DNA of 64,000 bases. Origin: Actinomycetospora lutea. Its GTDB lineage: Bacteria > Actinomycetota > Actinomycetes > Mycobacteriales > Pseudonocardiaceae. Location: positions 1-64,000 of the forward strand of contig NZ_JAQZAL010000008.1 in NCBI RefSeq assembly GCF_028737205.1, in the 5' to 3' direction. The position numbers and the translations under genes are program-made. Shown piece by piece: positions 1 to 8,409 of this stretch; the stretch's first letter is position 1; the number at the start of each line of letters is the position of its first letter. The notes below the pieces were generated by a model, which was not told where the DNA came from, made no database searches, and was given only the letters and a program-made list of their open reading frames with translations.

Positions 1-478
1 GGCGGGCCACCGCGCCGGCGCGGGCGAACGACATCTGGCTGGCCAGCTCGGCCAGGTCCACCGCGAGCCGGTCGGTGCGGCGGCGCCCCGTGAGGTCGAG
101 CATCAGCAGCAGCGGTGCGAACACTCGCCCGCAGTCACGGCAGCCCACATTGGCCAGTTGCAGGCGCACCACCCCCACCGAGGTGTCGATGCGGCGCGGG
201 CGGGTGCGTCTGCCCTTGCGGGCGAAGTCCTGCATCACCCCGCAGCCCGGACACGCGAACGGGGCGGGCAGGCCCCGCACCGGCAGCCAGCGCGGGCCAC
301 ACACACGGTCGATGAGCTGGTCCTGGACCTGCTCCAACGACGCCGCCAGTGCCGCGGCCGGGACCTCCTCACGCATCGCCACCGCCCACGCCTCGACCAT
401 CGACCAGCTCAAGGCGCCCGGGGACTCACCGAGCTCGGGGACCTCGGCGCACAGGGTGACAGAGATCGACGACACCAC
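1..478 (-). CDS. Transposase N-terminal part (ISL3/ISKra4-like), cut by window edge
   Basis: An open minus-strand frame of 159 codons runs off the left edge. I chose GTG at 478 because AGGAG at 486-490 sits 7 nt upstream; GTG at 493 or 475 are alternatives. The protein has two CxxC knuckles, CPGC (residues 76-79) and CRDC (113-116), separated by a basic stretch and a TSVGVVRLQL strand, then a helical SQMSFARAGAVAR segment. This is the N-terminal zinc ribbon layout of ISL3/ISKra4-type transposases. The DDE/D catalytic part would lie outside the window, so I cannot say whether it is intact. A regulator with the same zinc ribbon is a less likely alternative. Confidence 0.6.
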   Translation of the reverse strand, partial: MVSSISVTLCAEVPELGESPGALSWSMVEAWAVAMREEVPAAALAASLEQVQDQLIDRVCGPRWLPVRGLPAPFACPGCGVMQDFARKGRRTRPRRIDTSVGVVRLQLANVGCRDCGRVFAPLLLMLDLTGRRRTDRLAVDLAELASQMSFARAGAVAR

Positions 479-562
479 AGAGGCACTCCTCACCGCGAGG
501 CGAACCCACCCACCTCACCGCAAGATCCCCGAAATTCAACGCTGCGCCACGCTACCGACCGC

Positions 563-1666
563 TCACCCGGCCCGTCCCTCCAGGCGATGCGCCGCCTCGG
601 CGCTCGCGTCACGGACGATCGAGCGCACCGCGTCCGGCCCCGCGCCCGAGGCGAGCAGGGCCCCGACCAGCCCGGCGAGGCGGTGCGCCGGGTCGGCCCG
701 CAGGGCACGCTCGAGGGCGACGCCGACCAGCGCCGAACCGCCCCGCACGAGCTGCGCGCAGGCGAGCAGCACGGCGGGCTCGGCGACCTCCGGCGCGGGC
801 AGCGCCCGGACCAGCAGCGTCCACAGCTGCTCGGCGGCCGCCGCCAGGGCCTCGTCGGGGTCGAGCGCCCAGCCGATGGCGACGTCGCGGACCGCCGGGT
901 CGCCCAGGGCCACGGCCACGCGCGCGATCTCGGTGTCGGTGAGCACCCGCCCGCTCGCCACCTCGTCGCGCGCGGCGGTGACCGCGCCGAGGTCGCGGCG
1001 CGCGGCCGCCGGCCCGCCGAGCTCGCGGTCGACGGCCGCCGCCTCGAGCTCGGCGCGGATCAGCGCGGCGAGGCGCGGGAGGGGCGGCCCCGGGGCGAGC
1101 GAGGCCTCCAGCTCCGCCCGCGAGCCGTAGGTGACCTGGCCGAGCCACGCCGCGGCGGCCGCCAGCGGCGAGTCGTCGGTCGGCCCGACCGTGCCGCGGC
1201 AGTCGCACGGCGGGTAGCAGCACCAGGGCGCTCCCCCGGCGATGCGGGGCACCCACAGCCGCGTCGGGACCTCGACGCCGTGGCCGGCGAACGCCCCGCG
1301 GGCGGCGTCGGCGACGTCCCGGCGGGGCGGGTCGGTGCTGCCGGCGCCGCCGACGACGATCGCGATCACCTCGTCCGGCGCGGTCGCCGCGACGCGCGCG
1401 GCGCACCCGTCGACGACCGCGGCAAGGTCGTCGGGAGCCGGGAGGTCGACGCGGGCGACGACCCCGAGGCGCCGGCTGCGGGCCGGATCACGGGTCGAGC
1501 TCCGCTCCGCCGCGTCTCCCGGGCCGTGGACGGCGACGAGGACCAGCGAGTCGACGGGCCGGAACCCGAGCAGGTGGGGCACCGCGGCCACGAGCTCGCC
1601 GGGATCGCGCAGGCGCAGCCGCAGGGGGTCGGTGGGTCGGGTGGTCGGAGGGTGCTCGGTGCTCAC
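563..1666 (-). CDS. DUF4192 domain-containing protein
   Basis: A 367-residue actinobacterial protein of the DUF4192 family; the function is unknown. The family hallmark, a segment reading [15 protein letters not shown], is close to the N-terminus, and a cysteine-rich stretch ([14 protein letters not shown]) lies in the middle as in relatives. I start at GTG 1666 (protein VSTEHPPTT...) because the 20 upstream codons from ATG 1726 look unlike the family. The gene is divergent from sthA with about 115 nt between them. Residues about 49-58 ([10 protein letters not shown]) are encoded by a copy of the dispersed repeat described at 1494-1519, in a position relatives do not conserve. Confidence 0.8.
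   Translation of the reverse strand: MSTEHPPTTRPTDPLRLRLRDPGELVAAVPHLLGFRPVDSLVLVAVHGPGDAAERSSTRDPARSRRLGVVARVDLPAPDDLAAVVDGCAARVAATAPDEVIAIVVGGAGSTDPPRRDVADAARGAFAGHGVEVPTRLWVPRIAGGAPWCCYPPCDCRGTVGPTDDSPLAAAAAWLGQVTYGSRAELEASLAPGPPLPRLAALIRAELEAAAVDRELGGPAAARRDLGAVTAARDEVASGRVLTDTEIARVAVALGDPAVRDVAIGWALDPDEALAAAAEQLWTLLVRALPAPEVAEPAVLLACAQLVRGGSALVGVALERALRADPAHRLAGLVGALLASGAGPDAVRSIVRDASAEAAHRLEGRAG
1494..1519 (+). repeat. Dispersed coding repeat, family A, copy 1
   Basis: 26-bp element with core GAGCTCCGCTCCGCTGCGTC (one difference here), preceded by GTC. It lies inside the DUF4192 gene and is read on the minus strand as GDAAERSST. The same nine residues occur at the MiaB N-terminus (copy at 38510) although the proteins are unrelated, so the similarity is at DNA level. 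Confidence 0.8.
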
Positions 1667-1781
1667 ACCGGTTCGGACGCAGCCGCGGTTCCCGCGGATC
1701 CGGTGGATGTGCGGGCCTGTGGACAACCTCGCCGGCGACTGTTCGCTTGCCGGGGTGGGCGGTGACGGCGAGGGTGAGCAC

Positions 1782-3245
1782 GTGCACCCGGTGGATCCCC
1801 CCGCTGAGCCCTCGACCGCGACCTCGACCGGCCCCGGACCACGCCGTGACTACGACCTCGTGGTGATCGGCTCGGGGCCCGGTGGCCAGAAGGCGGCGAT
1901 CGCGGCGGCCAAGCTCGGCAAGCGCGTCGCGGTCGTCGAGCGCCGCGGCATGATCGGCGGCGTCTGCACGCAGACCGGCACGATCCCGTCGAAGACGCTG
2001 CGCGAGGCCGTCCTCTACCTCACCGGCTACGCCATGCGGGGGCTCTACGGCGAGAGCTACCGGGTCAAGCAGGACATCACCGTCCAGGACCTGCTCGCCC
2101 GCACCCACTTCGTCATCGGGCGCGAGGAGGAGGTGATCCGGGCGCAGCTGCAGCGCAACCGGGTCGACCTGCTCGCCGGCGCCGCGCGCTTCGTGGACGA
2201 CCACGCGGTCGAGGTCACCGGTGAACGCCGCGGCGAGCACCAGGTCGTCACCGCCGACCGCATCGTCATCGCCACCGGCACCCGGCCGGCGCGCCCGCCC
2301 CAGGTCGAGTTCGACGACCGCCGCGTCCTCGACTCCGACGGCATCCTCACCATGGAGCACATCCCGGCGAGCATGGTCGTCGTCGGCGCCGGCGTGATCG
2401 GCATCGAGTACGCCTCGATGTTCGCCGCCCTCGGCACGCGGGTCACCGTCGTCGAGCGGCGCCCGCAGATGCTCGACTTCTGCGACGCCGAGGTCGTCGA
2501 GTCGCTCAAGTTCCACCTGCGCGACCTCGCGGTCACCTTCCGGTTCGGCGAGGAGGTCTCCGGGGTCTCGGTGTCCGAGCGCGGCACGGTCACCACGCTC
2601 GTCTCCGGCAAGAAAATCCCGGCCGAGACGGTGATGTACTCGGCCGGTCGCCAGGGCGTCACCGATGACCTCCAGGTGGAGCGGGCCGGGCTCGAGACCG
2701 ACGGCCGCGGGCGCATCAAGGTCGACGACCACTTCCGCACCGCCGTCCCGCACATCTACGCCGTGGGCGACGTCATCGGCTTCCCCGCGCTCGCCGCGAC
2801 GTCGATGGAGCAGGGCCGCCAGGCCGCCTACCACGCGTTCGACGAGCCCGCGCACTCCATGGCCGAGGTGTCGCCGTACGGGATCTACACGATCCCCGAG
2901 GTCAGCTACTGCGGGGCGACCGAGGCCGAGCTGACCGAGAAGGCGATCCCCTACGAGGTCGGCATCTCGCGCTACCGCGAGCTCGCGCGCGGCCAGATCG
3001 TCGGCGACGACTACGGCATGCTCAAGCTGCTGGTCTCGCCGGACACGCACGCCCTGCTCGGGGTGCACGTGTTCGGCACGTCGGCCACCGAGCTCGTGCA
3101 CATCGGCCAGGCGATCATGGGGTGCGGCGGGACCGTCGACTACCTCGTCGACGCCGTCCTGAACTACCCGACGCTGTCCGAGGCCTACAAGGTCGCCGCC
3201 CTCGACGCGACGAACAAGATCCGTGCGCTCGAACAGTTCGCCTGA
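1782..3245 (+). CDS. sthA: Soluble pyridine nucleotide transhydrogenase
   Basis: FAD-dependent cytoplasmic enzyme of 487 residues that exchanges reducing equivalents between NADPH and NAD+. GTG 1782 is preceded by AGGG with a 7-nt spacer. The FAD-binding GSGPGG is at residues 30-35, the NAD(P) site is [15 protein letters not shown], and the second FAD motif is [14 protein letters not shown]. The active-site region is [13 protein letters not shown]: one cysteine where lipoamide dehydrogenases and glutathione reductases have a CxxxxC disulfide. The missing second cysteine and the GTIPSK sequence separate SthA from those relatives. The N-terminus is about 20 residues longer than in E. coli. kynU follows after 10 nt, so the two may be co-transcribed. 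Confidence 0.93.
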   Translation: MHPVDPPAEPSTATSTGPGPRRDYDLVVIGSGPGGQKAAIAAAKLGKRVAVVERRGMIGGVCTQTGTIPSKTLREAVLYLTGYAMRGLYGESYRVKQDITVQDLLARTHFVIGREEEVIRAQLQRNRVDLLAGAARFVDDHAVEVTGERRGEHQVVTADRIVIATGTRPARPPQVEFDDRRVLDSDGILTMEHIPASMVVVGAGVIGIEYASMFAALGTRVTVVERRPQMLDFCDAEVVESLKFHLRDLAVTFRFGEEVSGVSVSERGTVTTLVSGKKIPAETVMYSAGRQGVTDDLQVERAGLETDGRGRIKVDDHFRTAVPHIYAVGDVIGFPALAATSMEQGRQAAYHAFDEPAHSMAEVSPYGIYTIPEVSYCGATEAELTEKAIPYEVGISRYRELARGQIVGDDYGMLKLLVSPDTHALLGVHVFGTSATELVHIGQAIMGCGGTVDYLVDAVLNYPTLSEAYKVAALDATNKIRALEQFA

Positions 3246-3254
3246 GCCGGCGTC

Positions 3255-3289
3255 GATGGCCCGGCTCCCCGATCGGCGTGCTCCCCTCG
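3255..3289 (+). repeat. Dispersed coding repeat, family B, copy 1
   Basis: This segment includes the kynU start codon and its first 11 codons. It shares CGGCGTGCTCCCCT and a preceding GGCTCCCC with the copies at 19642-19673 and, less exactly, 34949-34980. Similarity to those copies is partial (a small internal insertion), so this is the weakest member. Confidence 0.5.
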
Positions 3290-4428
3290 ATGTTCCGCGT
3301 CCCGGCTGGGCCCGGGCCGCCTTCGTCCTGCCGCGGGCGCCGGACGGGGGCGACGCCGTCTACCTCGCCGGCAACTCCCTGGGTGCGCAGCCCCACGCCG
3401 CGCGCGAGGCGCTGCTGTCCGCCGTCGACGAGCAGTGGGCGGCGGTCGGGGTCGCCGGCTGGGAGGACTGCGGCTGGTGGGCGACCCCGCAGAGCCTGGG
3501 CGACCGGGTCGGCGCGCTGGTCGGGGCGGCGCCGGGCCAGGTCGTCGTCGGCGACTCGACGTCGGTGCAGCTCTTCGGCGCGCTGATCGCCGCCGCGCGG
3601 CTGCGGCCGGGGCGCGGCGTGCTGCTCTCCGACGGCGGGCACTTCCCGACCGACCGCTACCTTGCCGCGTCCGTCGCCCGCCTGACCGGGCTGAGGCTGC
3701 ACACCGCCGCCCCCGACGGGATGGCGCCGGACGCCGACACCGCCGTGGTCGCCGTGCCGGCGGTCGACTTCCGGACCGGGGAACGCTGGGACCTCGCCGC
3801 GATCGTCGCTCGGGCCCACGAGGCCGGCGCGGTGGTGCTCGTCGACCTCTCGCACGCGGTGGGCGTGATGCCCGTCGAGCTCGACGCGCTCGGCGTCGAC
3901 CTCGCCGTGGGGTGCACCTACAAGTACCTCAACGGCGGCCCGGGGGCGCCGGCGTTCGCCTACGTCGCGGCGCGCCACCACGACGTCCTCGACCCGCCGC
4001 TCACCGGCTGGGCCGGGCACGCCGACCCGTTCGCCATGACCGAGGCGTGGACGCCGGCCCCGGGCGTGGGGCGGCTGCGCGTCGGGACCCCGCCGATGCT
4101 CTCGATGCTCGCGCTGGACGGGGCGCTGGGTGTGTTCGACGACGTCGACCTCGCGGGCGTCCGCGCCGCGTCCCTGGCGCTCGGTGACGCGTTCCTCGCC
4201 GCGCTGCCCGCCGGCGCGGACGTCGTCACCCCGCGCGAGCACGACCGGCGCGGCGGGCACGTCGCGGTGCGCGTGCGCGACGCCGACGGGCTCTGCGCGG
4301 CCCTGGCCCGGCGCGGCGTCGTCGTCGACGCGCGCCCGCCGGACCTGCTGCGCTTCGGCTTCGCGGCGCCGTACGTGACCCTCGACGACGCCCGCACCGC
4401 GGCCCGCGAGCTGGCTGCGCTGCTCTGA
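3256..4428 (+). CDS. kynU: Kynureninase (PLP-dependent, aminotransferase class V fold)
   Basis: A 390-residue PLP enzyme predicted to cleave kynurenine to anthranilate and alanine, or 3-hydroxykynurenine to 3-hydroxyanthranilate. The Schiff-base lysine is K223 in TYKYLNGGPGAPAF, the exact kynureninase signature; VDLSHAVGV supplies the PLP-ring aspartate and YLAGNSLG is the N-terminal family motif. Length is near the usual 400-420. ATG 3256 avoids overlap with sthA; an earlier in-frame ATG at 3223 would overlap it. No kynA or kynB lies nearby, so the partner steps must be encoded elsewhere. The gene ends at a strong hairpin shared with the convergent gene. Confidence 0.88.
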   Translation: MARLPDRRAPLDVPRPGWARAAFVLPRAPDGGDAVYLAGNSLGAQPHAAREALLSAVDEQWAAVGVAGWEDCGWWATPQSLGDRVGALVGAAPGQVVVGDSTSVQLFGALIAAARLRPGRGVLLSDGGHFPTDRYLAASVARLTGLRLHTAAPDGMAPDADTAVVAVPAVDFRTGERWDLAAIVARAHEAGAVVLVDLSHAVGVMPVELDALGVDLAVGCTYKYLNGGPGAPAFAYVAARHHDVLDPPLTGWAGHADPFAMTEAWTPAPGVGRLRVGTPPMLSMLALDGALGVFDDVDLAGVRAASLALGDAFLAALPAGADVVTPREHDRRGGHVAVRVRDADGLCAALARRGVVVDARPPDLLRFGFAAPYVTLDDARTAARELAALL

Positions 4429-4444
4429 GGTGCCCCGAACGCAG

Positions 4445-4489
4445 CGAACGCGCCGTTCGCTGCCTCGGGTGCAGCGAACGGCGCGTTCG
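4445..4489. terminator. Bidirectional terminator hairpin, perfect 19-bp stem
   Basis: Left arm 4445-4463 and right arm 4471-4489 are perfect reverse complements around a 7-nt loop. The hairpin lies between the stops of convergent kynU and the eRF1-like gene. It lacks a T-tract, as usual in high-GC actinobacteria. The GCAGCGAACG...CGTTCGCTGC pattern resembles the hairpin at 21881-21903. Confidence 0.85.
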
Positions 4490-4506
4490 TGTCGTGCGGG
4501 GTCGGC

Positions 4507-5634
4507 TCAGCTGCCGGTCGGGAAGCGGAGGTTCGCGCCGACGCCGTCCTGGAGCTCGGCGCCGCCGCCGAGGACCTGCACGTCGCCGCCAAGGGCGCCG
4601 ACGGCGCGCAGGAGCACCTGCTCGGCGGGCCGGGCGACCGGCTCGGTGTCGGAGAGCTCCTTCAGGTTGGCCGGGTCGGTGGAGATCTGCTCCGGCGACG
4701 AGCCGACGTAGAGCTCGCCCGGCACCTCCTGGCCGTCGACCAGCAGCAGCGTGTCGACCGCGCCGGTGCGGGCGGCCTCGAGGACCGGCTCGAGGCCCTC
4801 GACCGCGTTGGCGTGGCCCTTGCCCTCCTCGAACCGCTGGCGCACGCGGGACTCGCGCTCGGTGGCGACCACGCCGGCGACCGTGAGCAGCTCGCTCTCG
4901 AGCGCGTCCTCCGACGCCCCCGCGGCGCGGCTGCCGGCCTCGATCTCGCGGGTGATGTCGGCGAGGTCGCCGGGCAGCTCGTTGCGGACCGCGGAGCGGC
5001 CCTGGATCTCGCCGGCGAGGGCGATCACCTCGGGGCGGAACTGCTTGACCGCGCTGCGGATGCCCTTGACGACCTCGTCGGCGTTCTCGTACGACGCCAT
5101 CTCGTGCCGGTTCTGGCGCGTGCGGTTGCCGACGCCGCCCCCACGCGCCTTGTGGACCTTCTCGATGGCCTGGCCCTTGACGGTCTCCTCGTCGAGCTCG
5201 CGGGCGCCCTCGCTGTTGTCGGCGATCACCTGGTACAGGTCGCCGCCGGTCTGGTCGACCACGGCCAGCAGCACGCGGACCGAGCCGGTCTGGCTGCGGT
5301 AGTACCGGCCCAGCTCGGGCAGCGGCGACCACACGGCGAGGTCTCCGGCCGCGTCGACGGCCTCGACCTCGTCGTCGAAGAGCACGCCGTCGGCGGACGC
5401 CACCAGGACGCGGCCCACGCCGGTGATCGAGCCGGAGCGCTCGCCGCCCAGCTCGTCGTCGAGCGCCGCGAGCGTCTTGTCGTCCGCGCCGGCGTCCTTG
5501 AGCTGCTTCTGCAGGTCCCTCCAGCGCAGCTCGACCTGCTTGGCCGAGTTCTCCCCGGCCTGCACGGCCTCCAGGTAGACCGTCGCGAACGGGCCCGGCC
5601 GCTCGAAGATCTCTCGGGTGCGCGACAGGTCCAT
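4507..5634 (-). CDS. Rv2629-family (bacterial eRF1-like, baeRF) protein
   Basis: A 375-residue cytoplasmic protein matching the mycobacterial Rv2629/baeRF group, with a predicted eRF1/Vms1-type alpha-beta fold. The N-terminal MDLSRTREIFERPGPFATVY and a central KARGGGVGNRTRQNRHEM block are recognisable. Rv2629 is known to be induced in dormancy/hypoxia; a role in rescue of stalled ribosomes has been proposed for related families from fold similarity only. No DosR-type site was identified upstream. The ATG at 5634 has an AGGAGG-like sequence just upstream on the minus strand (GAGGAACACCGG). The gene is divergent from the fumarase operon. Confidence 0.75.
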   Translation of the reverse strand: MDLSRTREIFERPGPFATVYLEAVQAGENSAKQVELRWRDLQKQLKDAGADDKTLAALDDELGGERSGSITGVGRVLVASADGVLFDDEVEAVDAAGDLAVWSPLPELGRYYRSQTGSVRVLLAVVDQTGGDLYQVIADNSEGARELDEETVKGQAIEKVHKARGGGVGNRTRQNRHEMASYENADEVVKGIRSAVKQFRPEVIALAGEIQGRSAVRNELPGDLADITREIEAGSRAAGASEDALESELLTVAGVVATERESRVRQRFEEGKGHANAVEGLEPVLEAARTGAVDTLLLVDGQEVPGELYVGSSPEQISTDPANLKELSDTEPVARPAEQVLLRAVGALGGDVQVLGGGAELQDGVGANLRFPTGS

Positions 5635-5752
5635 CCGGTGTTCCTCCTCAGGTCCCGCGGGGGTCGCGGGTCGGTTCTCGGGGTGTCCCCCCGCCTACCC
5701 GAACACCCCGTTGCACATGCGTCCTGCGCCCTCGTGCGGTAAGCCGTGCGAC

Positions 5753-6598
5753 GTGCGGGAGATACCGGTCGACGAGGTGGCCGACACCGTGCGGCGGCTG
5801 TGCGTCGAGGCCAACCACGAGCTCCGGGGTGACCACGTCGACGCGCTGCGCCGGGCGCGGGCGACCGAGCGGTCCCCGATCGGGCAGGAGGTGCTCGACC
5901 GGCTGCTCGCGAACGCGGAGGTGTCGGCGCGCGAGCAGATCGCGTTCTGCCAGGACACCGGCTACGCCGTGTGCTTCCTCGAGATCGGCCAGGACGTGCA
6001 CTTCACCGGCGGCTCGCTCGCCGCGGCGCTCGACCGGGGCGTGGCCGAGGGCTACCGCGAGGGCTACCTGCGCGCGTCGCTGGTCCGCTCGCCGGTCGAC
6101 CGGACCAACACCGGCGACAACACCCCGGCGATGGTCCACTACGACCTGGTCGAGGGCGACGGCGTGCGCCTGACGCTGCTGGTCAAGGGCGCGGGCTGCG
6201 ACAACATGTCGGCGCTGCGGATGCTCACCCCGGCCGCCGGGGCCGAGGGCATGCGGCGCTTCGTCGTCGAGACGATCGAGGCGGCGGGGCCGAGCGCGTC
6301 CCCGCCGGTGACGGTCGGGATCGGGATGGGCGGCACGTTCGACCGCGCGGCGGTGCTCGCGAAGAAGGCGCTCACCCGCGAGCCGACCGGCTCGCCGTCC
6401 CCGGACCCGAAGCTGGCGGAGCTGGAGGCCGAGCTGGTCGAGACGATCAACGCGACGGGCATCGGGCCGGCGGGCTTCGGCGGCACGGTGACGACGGTGG
6501 CCGTGCACGTCGAGGCCTACCCGACGCACATCGCCGCCTTCCCCGTCGCGGTCAACCTCGACTGCCACTCCCACCGCGTGCGGACGGTGACCCTGTGA
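5753..6598 (+). CDS. Class I fumarase / L-tartrate dehydratase-type hydro-lyase, alpha subunit
   Basis: Alpha subunit (281 aa) of an iron-sulfur hydro-lyase, most likely interconverting fumarate and malate; L-tartrate dehydratase is the alternative. FCQDTG carries the first cluster cysteine (C66) and VNLDCHSHR the last (C271). The family's middle cysteine normally sits in a CPP motif before GIGGT; here that sequence reads ASPPVTVGIGMGGT. A different cysteine, C149, occurs in KGAGCDNMS, where many relatives have serine. I use GTG 5753; ATG 5717 adds 12 residues. The stop overlaps the beta-subunit GTG by 4 nt, implying translational coupling. Confidence 0.85.
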   Translation: MREIPVDEVADTVRRLCVEANHELRGDHVDALRRARATERSPIGQEVLDRLLANAEVSAREQIAFCQDTGYAVCFLEIGQDVHFTGGSLAAALDRGVAEGYREGYLRASLVRSPVDRTNTGDNTPAMVHYDLVEGDGVRLTLLVKGAGCDNMSALRMLTPAAGAEGMRRFVVETIEAAGPSASPPVTVGIGMGGTFDRAAVLAKKALTREPTGSPSPDPKLAELEAELVETINATGIGPAGFGGTVTTVAVHVEAYPTHIAAFPVAVNLDCHSHRVRTVTL

Positions 6599-7149
6599 CA
6601 GCACTCGCGCTGCCCCTCGACGCCGAGGCGATCCGGGAACTGCGCAGCGGCGACTCGGTGCTCCTGTCCGGTCCCCTGGTCACCGGCCGGGACGCGGCGC
6701 ACGCCCGCTTCGCCGAGGCCGTCGAGGGCGGCGGGCGGCTCCCGTTCGACCCGGCCGGCGAGACGCTCTACTTCGTCGGCCCCACCCCCGCCCGCCCCGG
6801 CCACGCGATCGGCGCGGCCGGACCGACCACCGCGTCCCGGATGGACGCCTGGTCGCCGCTGCTCGTCGAGCGCGGCCTGCGCGGCATGATCGGGAAGGGC
6901 CGGCGCTCGGAGGTCGTCAAGGAGGCGATGCTCGAGCACGGCTGCGTCTACTTCGGCGCGATCGAGGGCACCGCGGCGCTCCTGTCGCAGTGCGTCGTGT
7001 CGGCCGAGGTGATCGCCTACCCCGACCTCGGCGCCGAGGCCGTGCACCGCCTCGAGGTGCGCGAGTTCCCGGCACTCGTCGTCAACGACCTCCACGGCGG
7101 CGACCTCTACCGCGACGGCCCGGCGCGCTGGCGGCGCGCCTCGCCGTGA
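6595..7149 (+). CDS. Class I fumarase / L-tartrate dehydratase-type hydro-lyase, beta subunit
   Basis: A 184-residue beta subunit, equivalent to the C-terminal domain of one-chain class I fumarases. Characteristic segments are LSGPLVTGRDAAH, YFVGPTPARPGHAIG, AAGPTTASRMD and GMIGKGRRS. It should form the active site together with the Fe-S alpha subunit encoded immediately upstream. Translation starts at GTG 6595 inside the alpha stop region (GTGA overlap). Length agrees with the TtdB/FumB-C group. A GC-rich region with hairpins follows. Confidence 0.87.
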   Translation: MTALALPLDAEAIRELRSGDSVLLSGPLVTGRDAAHARFAEAVEGGGRLPFDPAGETLYFVGPTPARPGHAIGAAGPTTASRMDAWSPLLVERGLRGMIGKGRRSEVVKEAMLEHGCVYFGAIEGTAALLSQCVVSAEVIAYPDLGAEAVHRLEVREFPALVVNDLHGGDLYRDGPARWRRASP

Positions 7150-7163
7150 TCGCGGGGGCTCCC

Positions 7164-7195
7164 CCGGCGTCCGACGCCGGCGTGGCCGCCACGCC
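7164..7195 (+). terminator. Possible terminator, two short overlapping hairpins
   Basis: CCGGCGT/ACGCCGG (7164-7180) and GGCGTGG/CCACGCC (7179-7195) form 7-bp stems just after the fumarase beta stop and before the hydrolase gene. The two stems share bases 7179-7180, so only one can form fully. Confidence 0.4.
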
Positions 7196-7303
7196 GACAC
7201 ACCCCGAGCCACGCCGACCGACCCGAACCACGCCTCGGTGAGCCGCGCCGCGGCCCGGGTGCTCTGATCGACCGCACCACCATCGAGGAGCGGAGGTCGG
7301 AGC

Positions 7304-8059
7304 ATGCAGCACGACGCGATCCTGGCCGAGACGATCGGGATCCGCGGGCACGCGGACGACGAGATCGAGGCCTACACCGCGCGGCCGATGGACGGCGGGT
7401 CCCGCGGCGGGATGATCGTCATCCACCACATGCCGGGCTACGACGCCGCGACCAAGGAGATCACCCGGCGGTTCGCGACGATGGGCTACCACGCGATCTG
7501 CCCGAACCTCTACATGCGCGAGGCCCCCGGCGCCGACCCCGACGACGCCGCGGCCACCGCCCGCGCGCAGGGCGGGGTGCCCGACGAGCGGTTCGTCGGC
7601 GACGCCGCGGGCGCGGCGCGCTGGCTGCGCTCGCTGCCCACCGCCAACGGGCGGGTCGGGGCGATCGGCTTCTGCTCCGGCGGGCGCCAGGCGGTCCTCG
7701 CGGGCATGGAGGTCGACATCCAGGCGGCCGTCGACTGCTACGGCGCGTTCGTCGTCGGCACGCCGCCCGAGGGCTTCCCGCTGCAGGTCTCCCCGCTGGC
7801 CGACCGGATCGGTGACCTGCAGGCCCCGCTGCTCGGTCTCTTCGGCAACGAGGACTCCTACCCCTCCCCCGACCATGTCGACGAGCTGGAGAAGCTGCTC
7901 CAGGAGCACGGCAAGACCTACGAGTTCCACCGCTACGACGACGCGGGGCACGCGTTCTTCTCGGTCGACCGCCCGGCCTACCGCGTCGCCGCCGCCGTCG
8001 ACGGCTGGGAGAAGATCCGCGACTTCCTCGCGCGCCACCTCGCCACCCCGGGGGCCTGA
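7304..8059 (+). CDS. Dienelactone hydrolase family protein
   Basis: An alpha/beta hydrolase of 251 residues in the dienelactone hydrolase (carboxymethylenebutenolidase) family. The nucleophile is cysteine C124 in GFCSGGRQ, as in true DLH enzymes; the acid lies in the GNEDSYPS region and the histidine in DDAGHAFF. MIVIHHMPGYD carries the oxyanion-hole strand. No signal peptide. ATG 7304 follows a GGAGG/GGAG-rich leader. The substrate cannot be told: no other beta-ketoadipate pathway genes are nearby. The next gene starts 2 nt after the stop, so the two are almost certainly one transcription unit. Confidence 0.85.
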   Translation: MQHDAILAETIGIRGHADDEIEAYTARPMDGGSRGGMIVIHHMPGYDAATKEITRRFATMGYHAICPNLYMREAPGADPDDAAATARAQGGVPDERFVGDAAGAARWLRSLPTANGRVGAIGFCSGGRQAVLAGMEVDIQAAVDCYGAFVVGTPPEGFPLQVSPLADRIGDLQAPLLGLFGNEDSYPSPDHVDELEKLLQEHGKTYEFHRYDDAGHAFFSVDRPAYRVAAAVDGWEKIRDFLARHLATPGA

Positions 8060-8061
8060 CC

Positions 8062-8319
8062 ATGTGCACCTACAGCACCGAGAAGCTCGACCTCGCGCAG
8101 TCCAGCGGCAAGGGGCCCGAGGGCTGGTTCCCGCTGCGGACGGCGACCGTCTACTACGACCACCCCGTCCACGCGCCCGACGAGCACACCGTCAACATCG
8201 ATTTCCTGAACCCCGAGCGCGGCCCGGGCGCCCGGGTCGCCGTGGAGCTGAGCCTGGACTCGGCCCGCGCTCTCCTCGCGGCCCTGCGGACGACCGTGGA
8301 GCGCGCCGCCCGGCACTGA
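8062..8319 (+). CDS. Small conserved protein, DUF6295-like
   Basis: An 85-residue protein without signal peptide or membrane segment. It contains a motif-like block, GWFPLRTATVYYDHPVHAP, followed by VNIDFLNP and a helix rich in Ala/Arg. I recognise it as resembling the DUF6295 family of actinobacteria, whose function is unknown. ATG 8062 is 2 nt after the dienelactone hydrolase stop, so it is probably translated by re-initiation and may act with that enzyme. Confidence 0.7.
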   Translation: MCTYSTEKLDLAQSSGKGPEGWFPLRTATVYYDHPVHAPDEHTVNIDFLNPERGPGARVAVELSLDSARALLAALRTTVERAARH

Positions 8320-8360
8320 GCTCCGGACCTCCTCGGCCGGCTGCTTGCACTGCTCGCAGG

Positions 8361-8376
8361 TGCGATATATCGTTGA
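8361..8376. promoter_or_regulatory. PadR-type operator candidate
   Basis: CGATATATCG (8363-8372) is a perfect 10-bp palindrome and the only AT-rich island for several hundred bases. It lies about 35 nt before the PadR start, next to TTGACG. Actinobacterial PadR genes often carry such ATATATCG dyads, so autoregulation is inferred. Confidence 0.6.
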
Positions 8377-8409
8377 CGTGTCGCGAACGAACGCAGAAGG
8401 AGGAGCGAC

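Noticed and set aside
158-1765. Long plus-strand frame antisense to the DUF4192 gene
   Set aside because: Arg/Gly-rich low-complexity shadow caused by high GC; no family resemblance, whereas the minus strand encodes DUF4192.
1782-3245. Lipoamide dehydrogenase or mercuric reductase
   Set aside because: The redox disulfide is missing (CTQTGT), matching SthA.
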